A DNA stretch of 13,539 bases from Syntrophomonadaceae bacterium (GCA_030627145.1 DAOUSQ010000011.1:1-13539); one strand, 5' to 3'. Counted from the first letter of the stretch, positions 1 to 7,115 are shown. Program-made: numbers and translations. Notes: generated by a model from the sequence alone, not told the origin.

Positions 1-890
1 AGACAGGTATTAAATCAATTGATGCTCTTTTGACCTGTGGAATAGGGCAAAGAATAGGGATTTTTTCCGGGAGTGGTGTGGGAAAAAGTACTTTACTGGG
101 TATGATAGCGCGTAATAGTTCTGCCGATGTCAATGTTATAGCTTTAATTGGTGAACGAGGAAGGGAAGTTCTAGAATTCATTGAAAAAGACCTTGGTCAA
201 ATGGGACTGGAACGTTCAGTTATTATAGTTTCTACATCTGATCAACCTGCTCTTTTACGGGTTAAAGGTGCACTGGTGGCTACTTCAATAGCAGAGTTTT
301 TTAGAGACCAGGGGAAGAATGTACTACTTATGATGGATTCTGTAACACGATTTGCCATGGCTCAAAGGGAAATTGGGCTGGCAGTTGGAGAACCGCCAAC
401 TACCAAAGGTTATCCCCCATCAGTTTTTGCACTGCTTCCCAAACTTCTGGAAAGGGCCGGAAACCTGGATGGTGGTTCTATTACCGGATTGTATACTGTT
501 CTGGTTGATGCTGATGATATGAATGAACCGATTGCAGATGCAGTTAGAGGTATACTGGATGGGCACATAGTACTTTCAAGGGAACTTGCTACCCAAAATC
601 ATTTTCCGGCCATAGATATTCTGGAAAGTGTCAGCAGGTTAATGCCTGATATAGCAGATCCGCAGCAGTTGAAGATGGCTTCAAAGCTGAAAAACTACCT
701 TGCCCTATACCGGAAAAATCAGGATTTAATTAATATTGGAGCCTATCAAAAAGGGACTAATCTCGAAATTGATAGGGCAATAGAGATTTATCCATTGATT
801 CAGCAGTTTCTTAAACAGGATATAGTGGAGATCAGTTCATTTAAAGAAACTATCGATGCTCTTGCAGGTATTGCTGGAGAAGAGGTGTAG
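1..890 (+). CDS. fliI: Flagellar export ATPase FliI (5'-truncated by window edge)
   Basis: Cytoplasmic ATPase of the flagellar type III export apparatus, related to the F1 beta subunit; with FliH and FliJ it delivers substrates to the FlhA/FlhB gate. The reading frame is open from base 3, so the N-terminal roughly one third lies outside the window; an in-window TTG at 30 is not the real start. Visible motifs are [13 protein letters not shown] just before the P-loop, the Walker A GSGVGKST (nt 69-92), the Walker B region [17 protein letters not shown], and the family-typical [14 protein letters not shown] and [19 protein letters not shown]. The C-terminal helical domain is complete and ends at TAG 888-890. 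fliJ starts 3 bp later, the usual fliI-fliJ pairing. The motif set fits FliI better than F1-beta or Rho; a virulence-type T3SS ATPase is excluded by the flagellar neighbours. Confidence 0.97.
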   Translation, partial: TGIKSIDALLTCGIGQRIGIFSGSGVGKSTLLGMIARNSSADVNVIALIGERGREVLEFIEKDLGQMGLERSVIIVSTSDQPALLRVKGALVATSIAEFFRDQGKNVLLMMDSVTRFAMAQREIGLAVGEPPTTKGYPPSVFALLPKLLERAGNLDGGSITGLYTVLVDADDMNEPIADAVRGILDGHIVLSRELATQNHFPAIDILESVSRLMPDIADPQQLKMASKLKNYLALYRKNQDLINIGAYQKGTNLEIDRAIEIYPLIQQFLKQDIVEISSFKETIDALAGIAGEEV

Positions 891-893
891 CAG

Positions 894-1334
894 TTGCGAA
901 AATTTATATTTCCACTGGAAAATGTTCTGGAGTACAGACAAAACATTGAAGAGCATGAAAGAGAACTCCTGGTGAGAGTAATACAAAGGGCACAGGTGGA
1001 AGAAAAGTTTTTAAACGAACTATCTCTTAGTAGGGAACAGCATTTAAATTCTTATAAACCGGGTAAAGTTAATTTAACCATTATGCAGCAGCAGGAGGTC
1101 CATCTCCAACTCCTGAACTCTAGAATTAACAGTCAACTTAAAAAACTGGTAGAGACAAAAAAGTCAGTTGAGATTCATAACAGAAAACTGGTTGATGCCA
1201 GACAAAAAAGAAAAATGATAGAAAATATCAAGAAAAAACGACTGGAGGAATACCACAGAGAGCAGGCAAAAGAGGAACAGGGGATCCTTGATGAAGTGGG
1301 AATAGCTGCGTATCACAGAAAAAATAACTGGTAA
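894..1334 (+). CDS. fliJ: Flagellar export protein FliJ (coiled coil)
   Basis: Small cytoplasmic export component that binds FliI and FlhA and recycles chaperones (known for the family). The 146-aa product starts MRKFIFPLENVLEYR, a typical FliJ opening (F-x-LxxVLxYR), and is nearly all charged heptad-like helix, as expected for the two-stranded FliJ coiled coil. Length matches the family (about 145 aa). The start is TTG 894, 6 nt after the GAGGTG at 882-887, which lies within the end of fliI; no better ATG exists. Sequence identity in this family is low, so the assignment rests on the N-terminal motif, the coiled-coil character and the place between fliI and fliK. Confidence 0.93.
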   Translation: MRKFIFPLENVLEYRQNIEEHERELLVRVIQRAQVEEKFLNELSLSREQHLNSYKPGKVNLTIMQQQEVHLQLLNSRINSQLKKLVETKKSVEIHNRKLVDARQKRKMIENIKKKRLEEYHREQAKEEQGILDEVGIAAYHRKNNW

Positions 1335-1350
1335 AAAATTGTCACATTGA

Positions 1351-1360
1351 AAGGGGGTGA
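1351..1360 (+). promoter_or_regulatory. Strong Shine-Dalgarno of fliK
   Basis: AAGGGGGTGA differs from the ideal AAGGAGGTGA at one base. Its GGGGG core ends 7 nt before GTG 1365. A TTG at 1347 in the same frame lies upstream of this site and therefore cannot be its start. Confidence 0.75.
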
Positions 1361-1364
1361 GAAG

Positions 1365-2879
1365 GTGCAACAGATGTCTAAAGCAGTTGAGCTAATAACC
1401 ATTAATAATTCGGCAAAAGCAGCCAGAAAAACCAGTGAAAATAATAATAGCTGTAATAAAAAAAAGGATAAACACTTCATAAAAACTCTAGAACAAAAGT
1501 TAACTGGAGTTACACCGGGGATCTTGCAGGTCAAAAAGCAAGTGTCTGAAAGTAAGAAAAATGAACAGGAGAATGGGGGAAATAGCATTATTACCCCATT
1601 GCTGGTTCTGGATACTAAGGATTTAAGAACTATTTCCAGGGTTATAGTTGAAGAAAAGACAATTGGTGTTCAGGGCCAAAAAATTAAAGATAGCTTTGCC
1701 TGTATTAAAATCCCTGAAAGAGGTCTTGTACTGGGGTTAAGAGCTACCAACATGACTGCAAATTCAGTTGGGGCCAAACAGCATAACATGGGAGTAGATT
1801 CACCGAAAAGTGAAGAAAAAGCTGCTTATTCAGGTTTCAGTGATGGAGATTCTCCTGAAGCGGCAGCCAAAAATCCCAAATACTTTAGCGTAAAAAAAAT
1901 GGCAACATGTAACAAAAAAATAGCAGCTGGGAAAATTAACCATGGAAGGTTTGGCACGAAAGAAAAGACAGCAAATATCATAGCTAAAGAAACTGGTGCT
2001 ATCAGGGAAAGCAGGACTGGCAGGATTGACAGAAGAGGGGGAGAAGGTAAAGATATCCCTCGGTACATAGCAACAGAGAAAGAAGGTTTGGTAAAAGCTG
2101 AAAACTTAGAAATTGGAGCTAAACAATCCGGTGAAACAAAAGAAAACAATACCAGCAATATAAAGAAAAGGGAAAAGGGAAATAGTTCCCGGAACACAGT
2201 AAAAAAAGCAACAGATTTTACCGGAGATAAAATTGCTAATAGTAAAGCTGAAGTTCAAGATAACAATGAGGATAGAATAAATGGTAGTTCTACTAGTAAA
2301 CCGGTTTTACGTGGATTTAATGAAAAAGAGACAGAGCCATTTCACAGAGTACAGCAAAAACATTACGAACAGGCAGCAGGTAAGCCAGCGTTTACAGGAT
2401 TTAATTTTGTGGAAAAACCGGCTTCTATACCGAAAAAGACTATTCTACCAAGATCACAGGTTGGTCATATGACCAGGCAGATGATTACGAAAATAAAAGC
2501 CGGGATTTCGGGGAATAAACAGTCAAGCCTGGAGATTAGCCTGAAGCCTGAATATTTAGGAAAAGTAAAGATTCAGCTCCATTCGACTGACGGGATGGTA
2601 TCAATCCGGGTTATTGCTGACAACGGAGAAACAGCTAATTTGCTTAACTCAAATCTTCAATATATCAGGGACAATATAGAACAGCAGGGTATTAAACTGC
2701 AACACCTGGGAGTGGGACTGGAAAACCACCAGGAGCAGGGAAGTTATTCCGGTAATGATGGTAGAGAAAGTAATCAAAAGAATGCATTCTTGGCGTCAAA
2801 TTTAGATGATCAGTATGAAATTATAGAAAAGAAAGAACCATATTCTCTATTATCACATAGTCTCAATCTCCTGGCATAA
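1365..2879 (+). CDS. fliK: Flagellar hook-length control protein FliK
   Basis: Secreted molecular ruler that measures the hook and, through its C-terminal domain, switches FlhB from hook-type to filament-type export. Starting at GTG 1365 the product is about 504 aa. Residues about 1-370 are a lysine-, asparagine- and glutamate-rich, low-complexity, probably disordered region with no recognisable fold, as is normal for the FliK ruler. Residues about 375-455 form the conserved Flg_hook domain, with the signature LKPEYLGKVKIQL (about 393-405) followed by a VSIRVIADN strand and a helix. It lies between fliJ and flgD as in other Bacillota. The ruler is somewhat longer than the 400-490 aa common in the family. 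I place the start at GTG because of the SD at 1351-1360; ATG 1374 is the alternative. Confidence 0.92.
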   Translation: MQQMSKAVELITINNSAKAARKTSENNNSCNKKKDKHFIKTLEQKLTGVTPGILQVKKQVSESKKNEQENGGNSIITPLLVLDTKDLRTISRVIVEEKTIGVQGQKIKDSFACIKIPERGLVLGLRATNMTANSVGAKQHNMGVDSPKSEEKAAYSGFSDGDSPEAAAKNPKYFSVKKMATCNKKIAAGKINHGRFGTKEKTANIIAKETGAIRESRTGRIDRRGGEGKDIPRYIATEKEGLVKAENLEIGAKQSGETKENNTSNIKKREKGNSSRNTVKKATDFTGDKIANSKAEVQDNNEDRINGSSTSKPVLRGFNEKETEPFHRVQQKHYEQAAGKPAFTGFNFVEKPASIPKKTILPRSQVGHMTRQMITKIKAGISGNKQSSLEISLKPEYLGKVKIQLHSTDGMVSIRVIADNGETANLLNSNLQYIRDNIEQQGIKLQHLGVGLENHQEQGSYSGNDGRESNQKNAFLASNLDDQYEIIEKKEPYSLLSHSLNLLA

Positions 2880-2895
2880 AAGGGGGTATTAGATA

Positions 2896-3393
2896 ATGAC
2901 AATTACAGGTATTACAGGAAGTGTTGATCCGGGGGCACCAGTTAAGTACGAGAATATATCCAGTAGTGTTCAGCAAGAGCTGGGTAAAAATGAGTTTCTC
3001 AAGATACTTGCTGCAGAATTGCAGAACCAGGACCCCACTGATCCAATGGATAATAAAGATTTTATAGCTCAATTGGCCCAGTTCAGTTCCCTAGAACAAA
3101 TGGAGCAGATGTCCGAGTCTTTTGCAGCACTTGATAAAAGCCTGGGGGACTACCTGGAAATGCAGGGTGAGATTAATGGTTCTCTTCTTATTATGCAATC
3201 AGCAGCACTTATAGGCAAGAATATCACAGCGAATGTAGATGGAAGAAATATAGAGGGCGAGGTTACATCCATCAGGATTGATAATTCCATTCCCTGCGCC
3301 GTAATAGGTGAAACTACTGTACCGGTGAGTTCAATAGAAAAAATATGGGAAGTAGAAGATACCGGGAGTGAGGAAAATCTTGAACGAAGTTAA
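2896..3393 (+). CDS. flgD: Flagellar hook cap / hook assembly protein FlgD
   Basis: Scaffold at the tip of the growing hook that promotes FlgE polymerisation and is later discarded. The 165-aa product carries the classic N-terminal signature LGKNEFLKILAAELQNQDP, then TDPMDNKDFIAQLAQFSSLEQM (residues about 29-72). It ends soon after a short beta region (SALIGKNITANVDG...GEVTSIR) and lacks the longer Ig/tudor-like C-terminal domains of enteric FlgD (about 230 aa), which is common for Gram-positive-type FlgD. The start ATG 2896 follows an AAAGGGGGT SD about 8 nt upstream. The stop codon overlaps the next gene by about 14 nt, suggesting translational coupling. Confidence 0.95.
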   Translation: MTITGITGSVDPGAPVKYENISSSVQQELGKNEFLKILAAELQNQDPTDPMDNKDFIAQLAQFSSLEQMEQMSESFAALDKSLGDYLEMQGEINGSLLIMQSAALIGKNITANVDGRNIEGEVTSIRIDNSIPCAVIGETTVPVSSIEKIWEVEDTGSEENLERS

Positions 3394-3763
3394 TCTTCAT
3401 CATGTTGTTTTACCAGTTCCAGCTGTTGAAAGACCACAGGTTGAAAACTTAAAAAGAACTGGATCTGGACAGGAATTTAAAGAAATTCTCCATAAAAAAT
3501 TAGAGCCAGATAGACTAAAATTCAGCAGTCACTGTTTGAAAAGACTGGAGCAAAATAGAATTCAGCTATCTTTAAATCAGGTAAACAGGCTGAACAGTGC
3601 GGTAGAAAAAGCCGGGCTCAAAGGCGCCAGAGATTCTTGTATCATTATGGATGATATGGCGTTTATAGTTAGTGTTAATAACAGGACGGTAATAACAGTC
3701 GTTGATGGACAGAGAATGAAGGAGAATGTTTTTACGAACATTGATAGTGCAGTTGTTTTATAG
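3380..3763 (+). CDS. Small conserved 'flagellar operon protein' (TIGR02530-type)
   Basis: Conserved but functionally undefined small protein found between flgD and the hook gene in many Bacillota (from memory, TIGR02530 / Pfam Flagellar_put). About 127 aa. The family core is clear: FSSHCLKRLEQNRIQLS, then a helix ending AVEKAGLKGARDSCIIMDD, then AFIVSVNNRTVITVVDG and the C-terminal ENVFTNIDSAVVL. No membrane segment or signal peptide is visible, so it is probably cytoplasmic or exported through the flagellar channel. I choose TTG 3380, 6 nt after GTGAGG (3368-3373); reading the GTG at 3368 itself as the start would give 131 aa with a poor SD. It overlaps the end of flgD. Its place suggests a role in hook assembly, but that is inference. 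Confidence 0.88.
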   Translation: MNEVNLHHVVLPVPAVERPQVENLKRTGSGQEFKEILHKKLEPDRLKFSSHCLKRLEQNRIQLSLNQVNRLNSAVEKAGLKGARDSCIIMDDMAFIVSVNNRTVITVVDGQRMKENVFTNIDSAVVL

Positions 3764-3853
3764 GCTGGACCTCTCTGGGGAAGCCCTGGCCTGCCGAACG
3801 AAAGAAGCAGGCTGCTGCACAAGAAAAAATTTTTTGTGGGAGGTTAATTATTT
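3764..3853 (+). promoter_or_regulatory. GC-rich, hairpin-forming leader upstream of the hook gene
   Basis: This 90-bp gap is markedly richer in G+C (roughly 60% over its first 55 bases, by eye) than the genes around it. It holds a perfect 6-bp stem GCCTGC (3789-3794) / GCAGGC (3807-3812) closing a purine-rich 12-nt loop and extendable by two G-U pairs. A second, A/T-rich hairpin CACAA (3818-3822) / TTGTG (3834-3838) then abuts the SD. The first hairpin is not immediately followed by a T-run; T6 at 3830-3835 comes 17 nt later, so it is not a textbook terminator. It could be an attenuator, a translational control leader for the abundant hook protein, or an RNA processing site. I do not recognise a known riboswitch. 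Confidence 0.45.
3838..3844 (+). promoter_or_regulatory. Shine-Dalgarno of flgE
   Basis: GGGAGGT, 9 nt before ATG 3854. Its first G is the last base of the upstream A/T-rich hairpin (3818-3838), so folding of that hairpin would leave most of the SD free. Confidence 0.7.
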
Positions 3854-4657
3854 ATGATGCGTTCACTTTATTCTGCAGTTTCCGGACTGCAGACACACCA
3901 GGTAAAAATGGATATAGTAGCTAACAACATTGCCAATGTAAATACTCCAGGTTATAAAAAGAGCCAGATAACATTTCAGGATGTACTCAGCCAGATGACG
4001 AAAGATGCGAGTGCACCTAGTACGGATTCGGGGGGAGTTAATCCAATACAGGTAGGAAATGGGGTTATGGTGGGAGCTGTTAATACTGTCTATTCCCAGG
4101 GTGCAGTCTCTACTACCAGTAACAGTACAGATTTAATGATACAGGGCGAAGGGTTTTTTAAATTAAAGCGGGGGACTCAAGAATATTATACTCGTGCTGG
4201 TGCTTTTTGTTTTGATGCTTCCGGAGACCTGGTAAATTCATCTAATGGAATGTATGTGATAGATACAGGTGGGAGTAAAATTAATATACCTTCTATTCAA
4301 ACAGTAAAAAGTATTAATGTAACAGCAAATGGAGAGGTAAAGTATATTGACTCAAGTGGAGATCCTCAAGTTGCAGCTACTATTGGGCTTGTAAAGTTTC
4401 CTAATCCATCAGGCTTAGAAAAAGTGGGAGAAAACTTGTTTATTGAAAGTAATAACTCGGGAGCTGCTACAGATATGAAAGAACCCGGGACGGATGGTAC
4501 AGGGACTTTAATTTCAGGTGCACTTGAAATGTCAAATGTTGATCTATCCCAGGAGTTTACAGATATGATAATAACCGAAAGAGGTTTTCAGGCCAATGCC
4601 AGGACTATACGTGTTTCAGATGAAATGCTTCAAGAGTTAATAAACCTCAAGAGGTAA
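3854..4657 (+). CDS. flgE: Flagellar hook protein FlgE (FlgE/FlgG family)
   Basis: Axial protein exported to form the hook. The 267-aa product has the rod/hook N-terminal motif MRSLYSAVSGLQTHQ followed by DIVANNIANVNTPGYKK (residues about 20-36), a central DLMIQGEGFFKL and YYTRAGAF segment (residues about 93-118), and the C-terminal family motif LEMSNVDLSQEFTDMI followed by TERGFQANARTIRVSDEML. It is short, like the Bacillus hook protein (about 264 aa, once called FlgG), and lacks the large extra domains of enteric FlgE (about 400 aa). Position after flgD supports FlgE; distal rod FlgG is the main alternative by sequence alone. It contains one cysteine (Cys119), unusual for an exported flagellar protein. 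Starts at ATG 3854; a second ATG follows directly. Confidence 0.88.
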   Translation: MMRSLYSAVSGLQTHQVKMDIVANNIANVNTPGYKKSQITFQDVLSQMTKDASAPSTDSGGVNPIQVGNGVMVGAVNTVYSQGAVSTTSNSTDLMIQGEGFFKLKRGTQEYYTRAGAFCFDASGDLVNSSNGMYVIDTGGSKINIPSIQTVKSINVTANGEVKYIDSSGDPQVAATIGLVKFPNPSGLEKVGENLFIESNNSGAATDMKEPGTDGTGTLISGALEMSNVDLSQEFTDMIITERGFQANARTIRVSDEMLQELINLKR

Positions 4658-4669
4658 GCCTTTGAGGTT
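4643..4669 (+). repeat. Perfect 8-bp stem-loop spanning the flgE stop codon
   Basis: AACCTCAA (4643-4650) is perfectly complementary to TTGAGGTT (4662-4669) with an 11-nt loop that contains the TAA stop (4655-4657). No T-run follows, so it is not a standard Rho-independent terminator. A role as an RNA stability or processing element separating the highly needed hook message from the motor genes is possible (inference). Confidence 0.55.
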
Positions 4670-4711
4670 AAGTAATATACTATCAGGCGGCGCGGGAGAG
4701 GTGACCAGTTT

Positions 4712-5509
4712 TTGCAAAAATGGGATATATTAACTCCGCTGGGGATAGGACTTGGTTGTACTATAATATTTTTGGCCATATCCATGGGTAGCAGTATAGG
4801 AATATTTCTAAGTATAACATCTTTTCTTATAACTGTAGGCGGCTCATTCTGTGCCCTTCTGGTTAATTATCAATGGAAACAGGTATGCATGGTATTTAAG
4901 ACATTAAAAAAGCTTATTTTCCTGGACCCTGTTGATAAAAAAGAAATGGTTGATATATTTATAGATTTAGCACGAAAAAGTCGAAAGGAAGGACTTCTGG
5001 TGCTTGAAGGTGATATAGAGCGTTTGGATGACCGCTTTTTTCAAAAAGGGCTGCGCTTAGTAGTTGATGCTGTTGAACCGGAGCATATCAAAGAAATTTT
5101 AACGGCTGATATGCAAGCTACTGCCTTCAGGCACCAGATTGGTCAGGGCATTTTTAGAACATGGGGAGCTTTTTGCCCCGCTTTTGGAATGATAGGAACA
5201 CTCATAGGGCTGATTCAAATGCTGTCAAAACTTGATGATCCCAGTGCCCTGGGACCATCAATGGCCCTGGCTCTTATTACCACTTTTTATGGTGCCTTAC
5301 TGGCAAACCTGGTTTTTATTCCCATTGCCGGGAAACTGGAACTGCTCAGTGATGAAGAAAACTTTAACAAGAGAATAATTCTTGACGGACTAGTAGCCGT
5401 ACAGGGCGGAATGAACCCACGAGTTCTTGCAGAAAAGCTGAGTTCCTATATAGAATCTGAAAATTTTTCAGGAAAAGAAGAAGTGAAAAATAATGCTCAA
5501 CTTTGGTAA
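4712..5509 (+). CDS. motA: Flagellar motor stator protein MotA/PomA
   Basis: Inner-membrane stator subunit; five MotA surround two MotB and turn ion flow into torque on FliG. The 265-aa product has TM1 (about 8-27), TM2 beginning ITSFLITVGGSFCALLV (about 35-51), a cytoplasmic domain with ARKSRKEGLLVLEG, which holds the conserved Arg91 and Glu99 of the FliG-contact region, then TM3 (CPAFGMIGTLIGLIQM, Pro156) and TM4 (ALITTFYGALLANLVFIPIAG, Pro204). Both mechanistically important prolines are kept. The TTG start 4712 lies 7 nt after AGAGGTGA (4697-4704). It overlaps motB by 17 nt. The overall look (length, LITVGG, GLLVLE) is closer to PomA/MotP than to E. coli MotA, hinting at sodium use. Confidence 0.94.
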   Translation: MQKWDILTPLGIGLGCTIIFLAISMGSSIGIFLSITSFLITVGGSFCALLVNYQWKQVCMVFKTLKKLIFLDPVDKKEMVDIFIDLARKSRKEGLLVLEGDIERLDDRFFQKGLRLVVDAVEPEHIKEILTADMQATAFRHQIGQGIFRTWGAFCPAFGMIGTLIGLIQMLSKLDDPSALGPSMALALITTFYGALLANLVFIPIAGKLELLSDEENFNKRIILDGLVAVQGGMNPRVLAEKLSSYIESENFSGKEEVKNNAQLW

Positions 5510-6260
5510 AAAAAGAAAAGAAGACAATTCTTCTTCATGGCTGACAACTTTTTCTGATTTGATGACATTGCTCTTAGTGTTTTTTGTACTACTTTATTCT
5601 TTTTCTGTCATTGATCAGTTGAAATTTCAGCGCTTTATGGCGTCATTTCAAGGTGTGGGGATTTTAAACCGGGGAGATGAACCACTTGATAAGACCAGGG
5701 ATCATGATTATGAAATATCTTCAGACGAAGTACAAAAAAATGCTCAAAATGTAGATGTACAGGCCAGTGCTCTCCTGCAGGAAACTTTTGATACGGTTCA
5801 GGAGTATGTTCAGGAAAACAATTTGGATATTGATATTTCGGTACGTTATAAAGACCGGGGAGTGGTGTTGGAGATAAAAGATGAGATTTTATTCGAATCG
5901 GGTAAAGCGGTTTTAAAGCCTGAAGCACGTGTAATTTTAAAGCAAATAAGTGCTCTTTTGCAAAAAATGCCAAATTCTATTTCAGTTGAAGGTCATACGG
6001 ATAATCGCCCTATTCACAATGCCCGTTTTCCAAGTAACTGGGAACTATCTACCGCCAGGTCACTTGCAGTGGTAAGATATATGTCTGAAAACCTGGGTCT
6101 GAATCCAGGAAGGTTTGCTGCCGTAGGGTATGGTGAATATCGACCTGTAGTTTCCAATGATTCTCCTGAAAACATGGCCAGAAATCGAAGGGTTATGATA
6201 GTTATAAATACTGATGACCTATATATATCAGAAAAAGGAGCAGATGGAAATGATTCCTGA
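5493..6260 (+). CDS. motB: Flagellar motor stator protein MotB/PomB/MotS type
   Basis: Ion-conducting, peptidoglycan-anchored stator subunit. 255 aa: a short basic cytoplasmic tail (MLNFGKKRK), one TM helix from SWLTTFSDLMTLLLVFFVLL (residues 15-34) with the essential ion-binding Asp22, a periplasmic linker, and a C-terminal OmpA-like peptidoglycan-binding domain with VEGHTDNRPI (165-174), SNWELSTARS (181-190) and ARNRRVMIVI (229-238). All key residues are present. The TM sequence with FFVLLYSFS is closer to PomB/MotS (sodium) than to proton MotB, as recalled. It starts at ATG 5493 inside the end of motA, indicating translational coupling, and its end overlaps fliL. Confidence 0.95.
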   Translation: MLNFGKKRKEDNSSSWLTTFSDLMTLLLVFFVLLYSFSVIDQLKFQRFMASFQGVGILNRGDEPLDKTRDHDYEISSDEVQKNAQNVDVQASALLQETFDTVQEYVQENNLDIDISVRYKDRGVVLEIKDEILFESGKAVLKPEARVILKQISALLQKMPNSISVEGHTDNRPIHNARFPSNWELSTARSLAVVRYMSENLGLNPGRFAAVGYGEYRPVVSNDSPENMARNRRVMIVINTDDLYISEKGADGNDS

Positions 6261-6705
6261 AGTGCAAGAAGAAATTAAACCTGAGAAGAAGAAACCCTGG
6301 CTGTGGATTTCACTGGGGATGATATTATTAATACTATCAACCTGTATTTATTTATATTTTGCTATATGGGGAGATGGCTCAGAGAAAAAGGAAGGTATTG
6401 AAGGTTTAAAAAAGATATCTCTGTCAAGTTTCACAGTTAACCTTGCCGATTCACACAGTAAAAGATATTTGAGGACAAAAATTACCCTGGAATTTTACTC
6501 TAAAGAAGTAGAAAAGGAATTGGAGTTTTCTCAACACCGGGTAAAAGATGTAGTCCTGGAAGTTCTTCGTAGTAAAAAAGTCAGTGATGTGGATACTCCA
6601 GAAGAGACGGAACTACTCAGGAAAGAATTGCTAAAAGCAGTTAATTCACGATTAACTAAGGGGAAAATAACAGGACTTTATTTTGAAGAATTTATTATCC
6701 AGTAG
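6250..6705 (+). CDS. fliL: Flagellar basal body-associated protein FliL
   Basis: Single-pass membrane protein that surrounds the stator and supports its activity. About 151 aa from ATG 6250: a charged cytoplasmic tail (residues 1-16), one TM helix (about 17-39, beginning WLWISLGMILLIL) and a periplasmic stomatin-like domain with the family features FTVNLAD, RYLRTKITLEF, a helix with KDVVLEVLRSKK (stator-facing in known structures), VSDVDTPE and the C-terminal LYFEEFIIQ. The start is chosen at ATG 6250 because AAAGGAG (6234-6240) lies 9 nt upstream; ATG 6244 is too close to the SD and ATG 6214 has none. It overlaps motB by 11 nt, placing it in the same translational unit as the stator genes. 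Confidence 0.93.
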   Translation: MIPEVQEEIKPEKKKPWLWISLGMILLILSTCIYLYFAIWGDGSEKKEGIEGLKKISLSSFTVNLADSHSKRYLRTKITLEFYSKEVEKELEFSQHRVKDVVLEVLRSKKVSDVDTPEETELLRKELLKAVNSRLTKGKITGLYFEEFIIQ

Positions 6706-6720
6706 AAGGAGATATGGGTT

Positions 6721-7089
6721 ATGGCGCTCTGGAATTTAAGTGAAGAACAGATAAAACAGAAGTTAAATATAGTTACAGATGATGAGGTAAAGACAAAAAA
6801 CATCAGAAAAGTCCAGTTTTCTCCACTGGGACCCTCCAGCGTTAAAGAGGAAAAGAAAGATATTAGTTTTTTAAAGGAAATTGACCTGTTATTAGAAGCT
6901 GAACTTGGAAGTACGACATTAAGCCTGAAAGAAGTATTGAACATGTCTGAGGGGGATGTCATTACCTTGAGTAAGATGGTTGGGGATACAGTAGATTTAA
7001 AAACAAATAATGTCTGGTTGGCTCAGGGAGAGGTTCTTGTGATAAATGAAGTCCTGGGAATAAGAATAAGTTCTCTGGATAAGGAGTAA
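6721..7089 (+). CDS. fliN: Flagellar switch protein FliN (short FliY-like, SpoA domain)
   Basis: Component of the cytoplasmic C-ring that carries switching signals and helps dock export cargo. 122 aa. Residues about 50-118 are one SpoA (surface presentation of antigens) domain: ISFLKEIDLLLEAELGSTTL, then SLKEVLNMSEGDVITLSK, then GDTVDLKTNNVWLAQGEVLVI and GIRISSL, which matches FliN closely. The N-terminus LSEEQIKQKLN resembles the LSQxEIDALL start of FliM/FliY, and RKVQFSPL resembles the FliY linker before its SpoA domain, but no CheC-like phosphatase domain lies between. So it may be a reduced FliY rather than an ordinary FliN. SD AAGGAG (6706-6711) is 9 nt before ATG 6721. It takes the place normally held by fliM-fliY-cheY. 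Confidence 0.88.
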   Translation: MALWNLSEEQIKQKLNIVTDDEVKTKNIRKVQFSPLGPSSVKEEKKDISFLKEIDLLLEAELGSTTLSLKEVLNMSEGDVITLSKMVGDTVDLKTNNVWLAQGEVLVINEVLGIRISSLDKE

Positions 7090-7101
7090 AAACTTTTGTC
7101 A

Positions 7102-7110
7102 GGGATGTGA
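7102..7110 (+). promoter_or_regulatory. Shine-Dalgarno deciding the fliO start
   Basis: GGGATGTGA; its last eight bases match the extended SD GGAGGTGA except for one T. The GTG inside it (7107) is therefore more likely SD than start codon, and TTG 7116, 8 nt after the GGATG core, is preferred. The same arrangement recurs before fliQ. Confidence 0.55.
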
Positions 7111-7115
7111 ATATC

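Noticed and set aside
1826..2197. 123-codon minus-strand open frame opposite fliK
   Set aside because: It is the antisense of the lysine-rich FliK ruler; the hydrophobic, Phe/Leu/Ser-rich translation is what AAA/GAA-rich sense codons give in reverse. No SD or family motif.
2281..2472. 63-codon plus-strand frame inside fliK
   Set aside because: Lies wholly within fliK in another frame, with no suitable SD and no recognised domain.
3764..3853. c-di-GMP (GEMM-I), mini-ykkC or other known riboswitch
   Set aside because: The conserved GEMM core was not found; only one GC hairpin with an ACGA-containing loop is present, while mini-ykkC needs two. Kept only as an unidentified structured leader.
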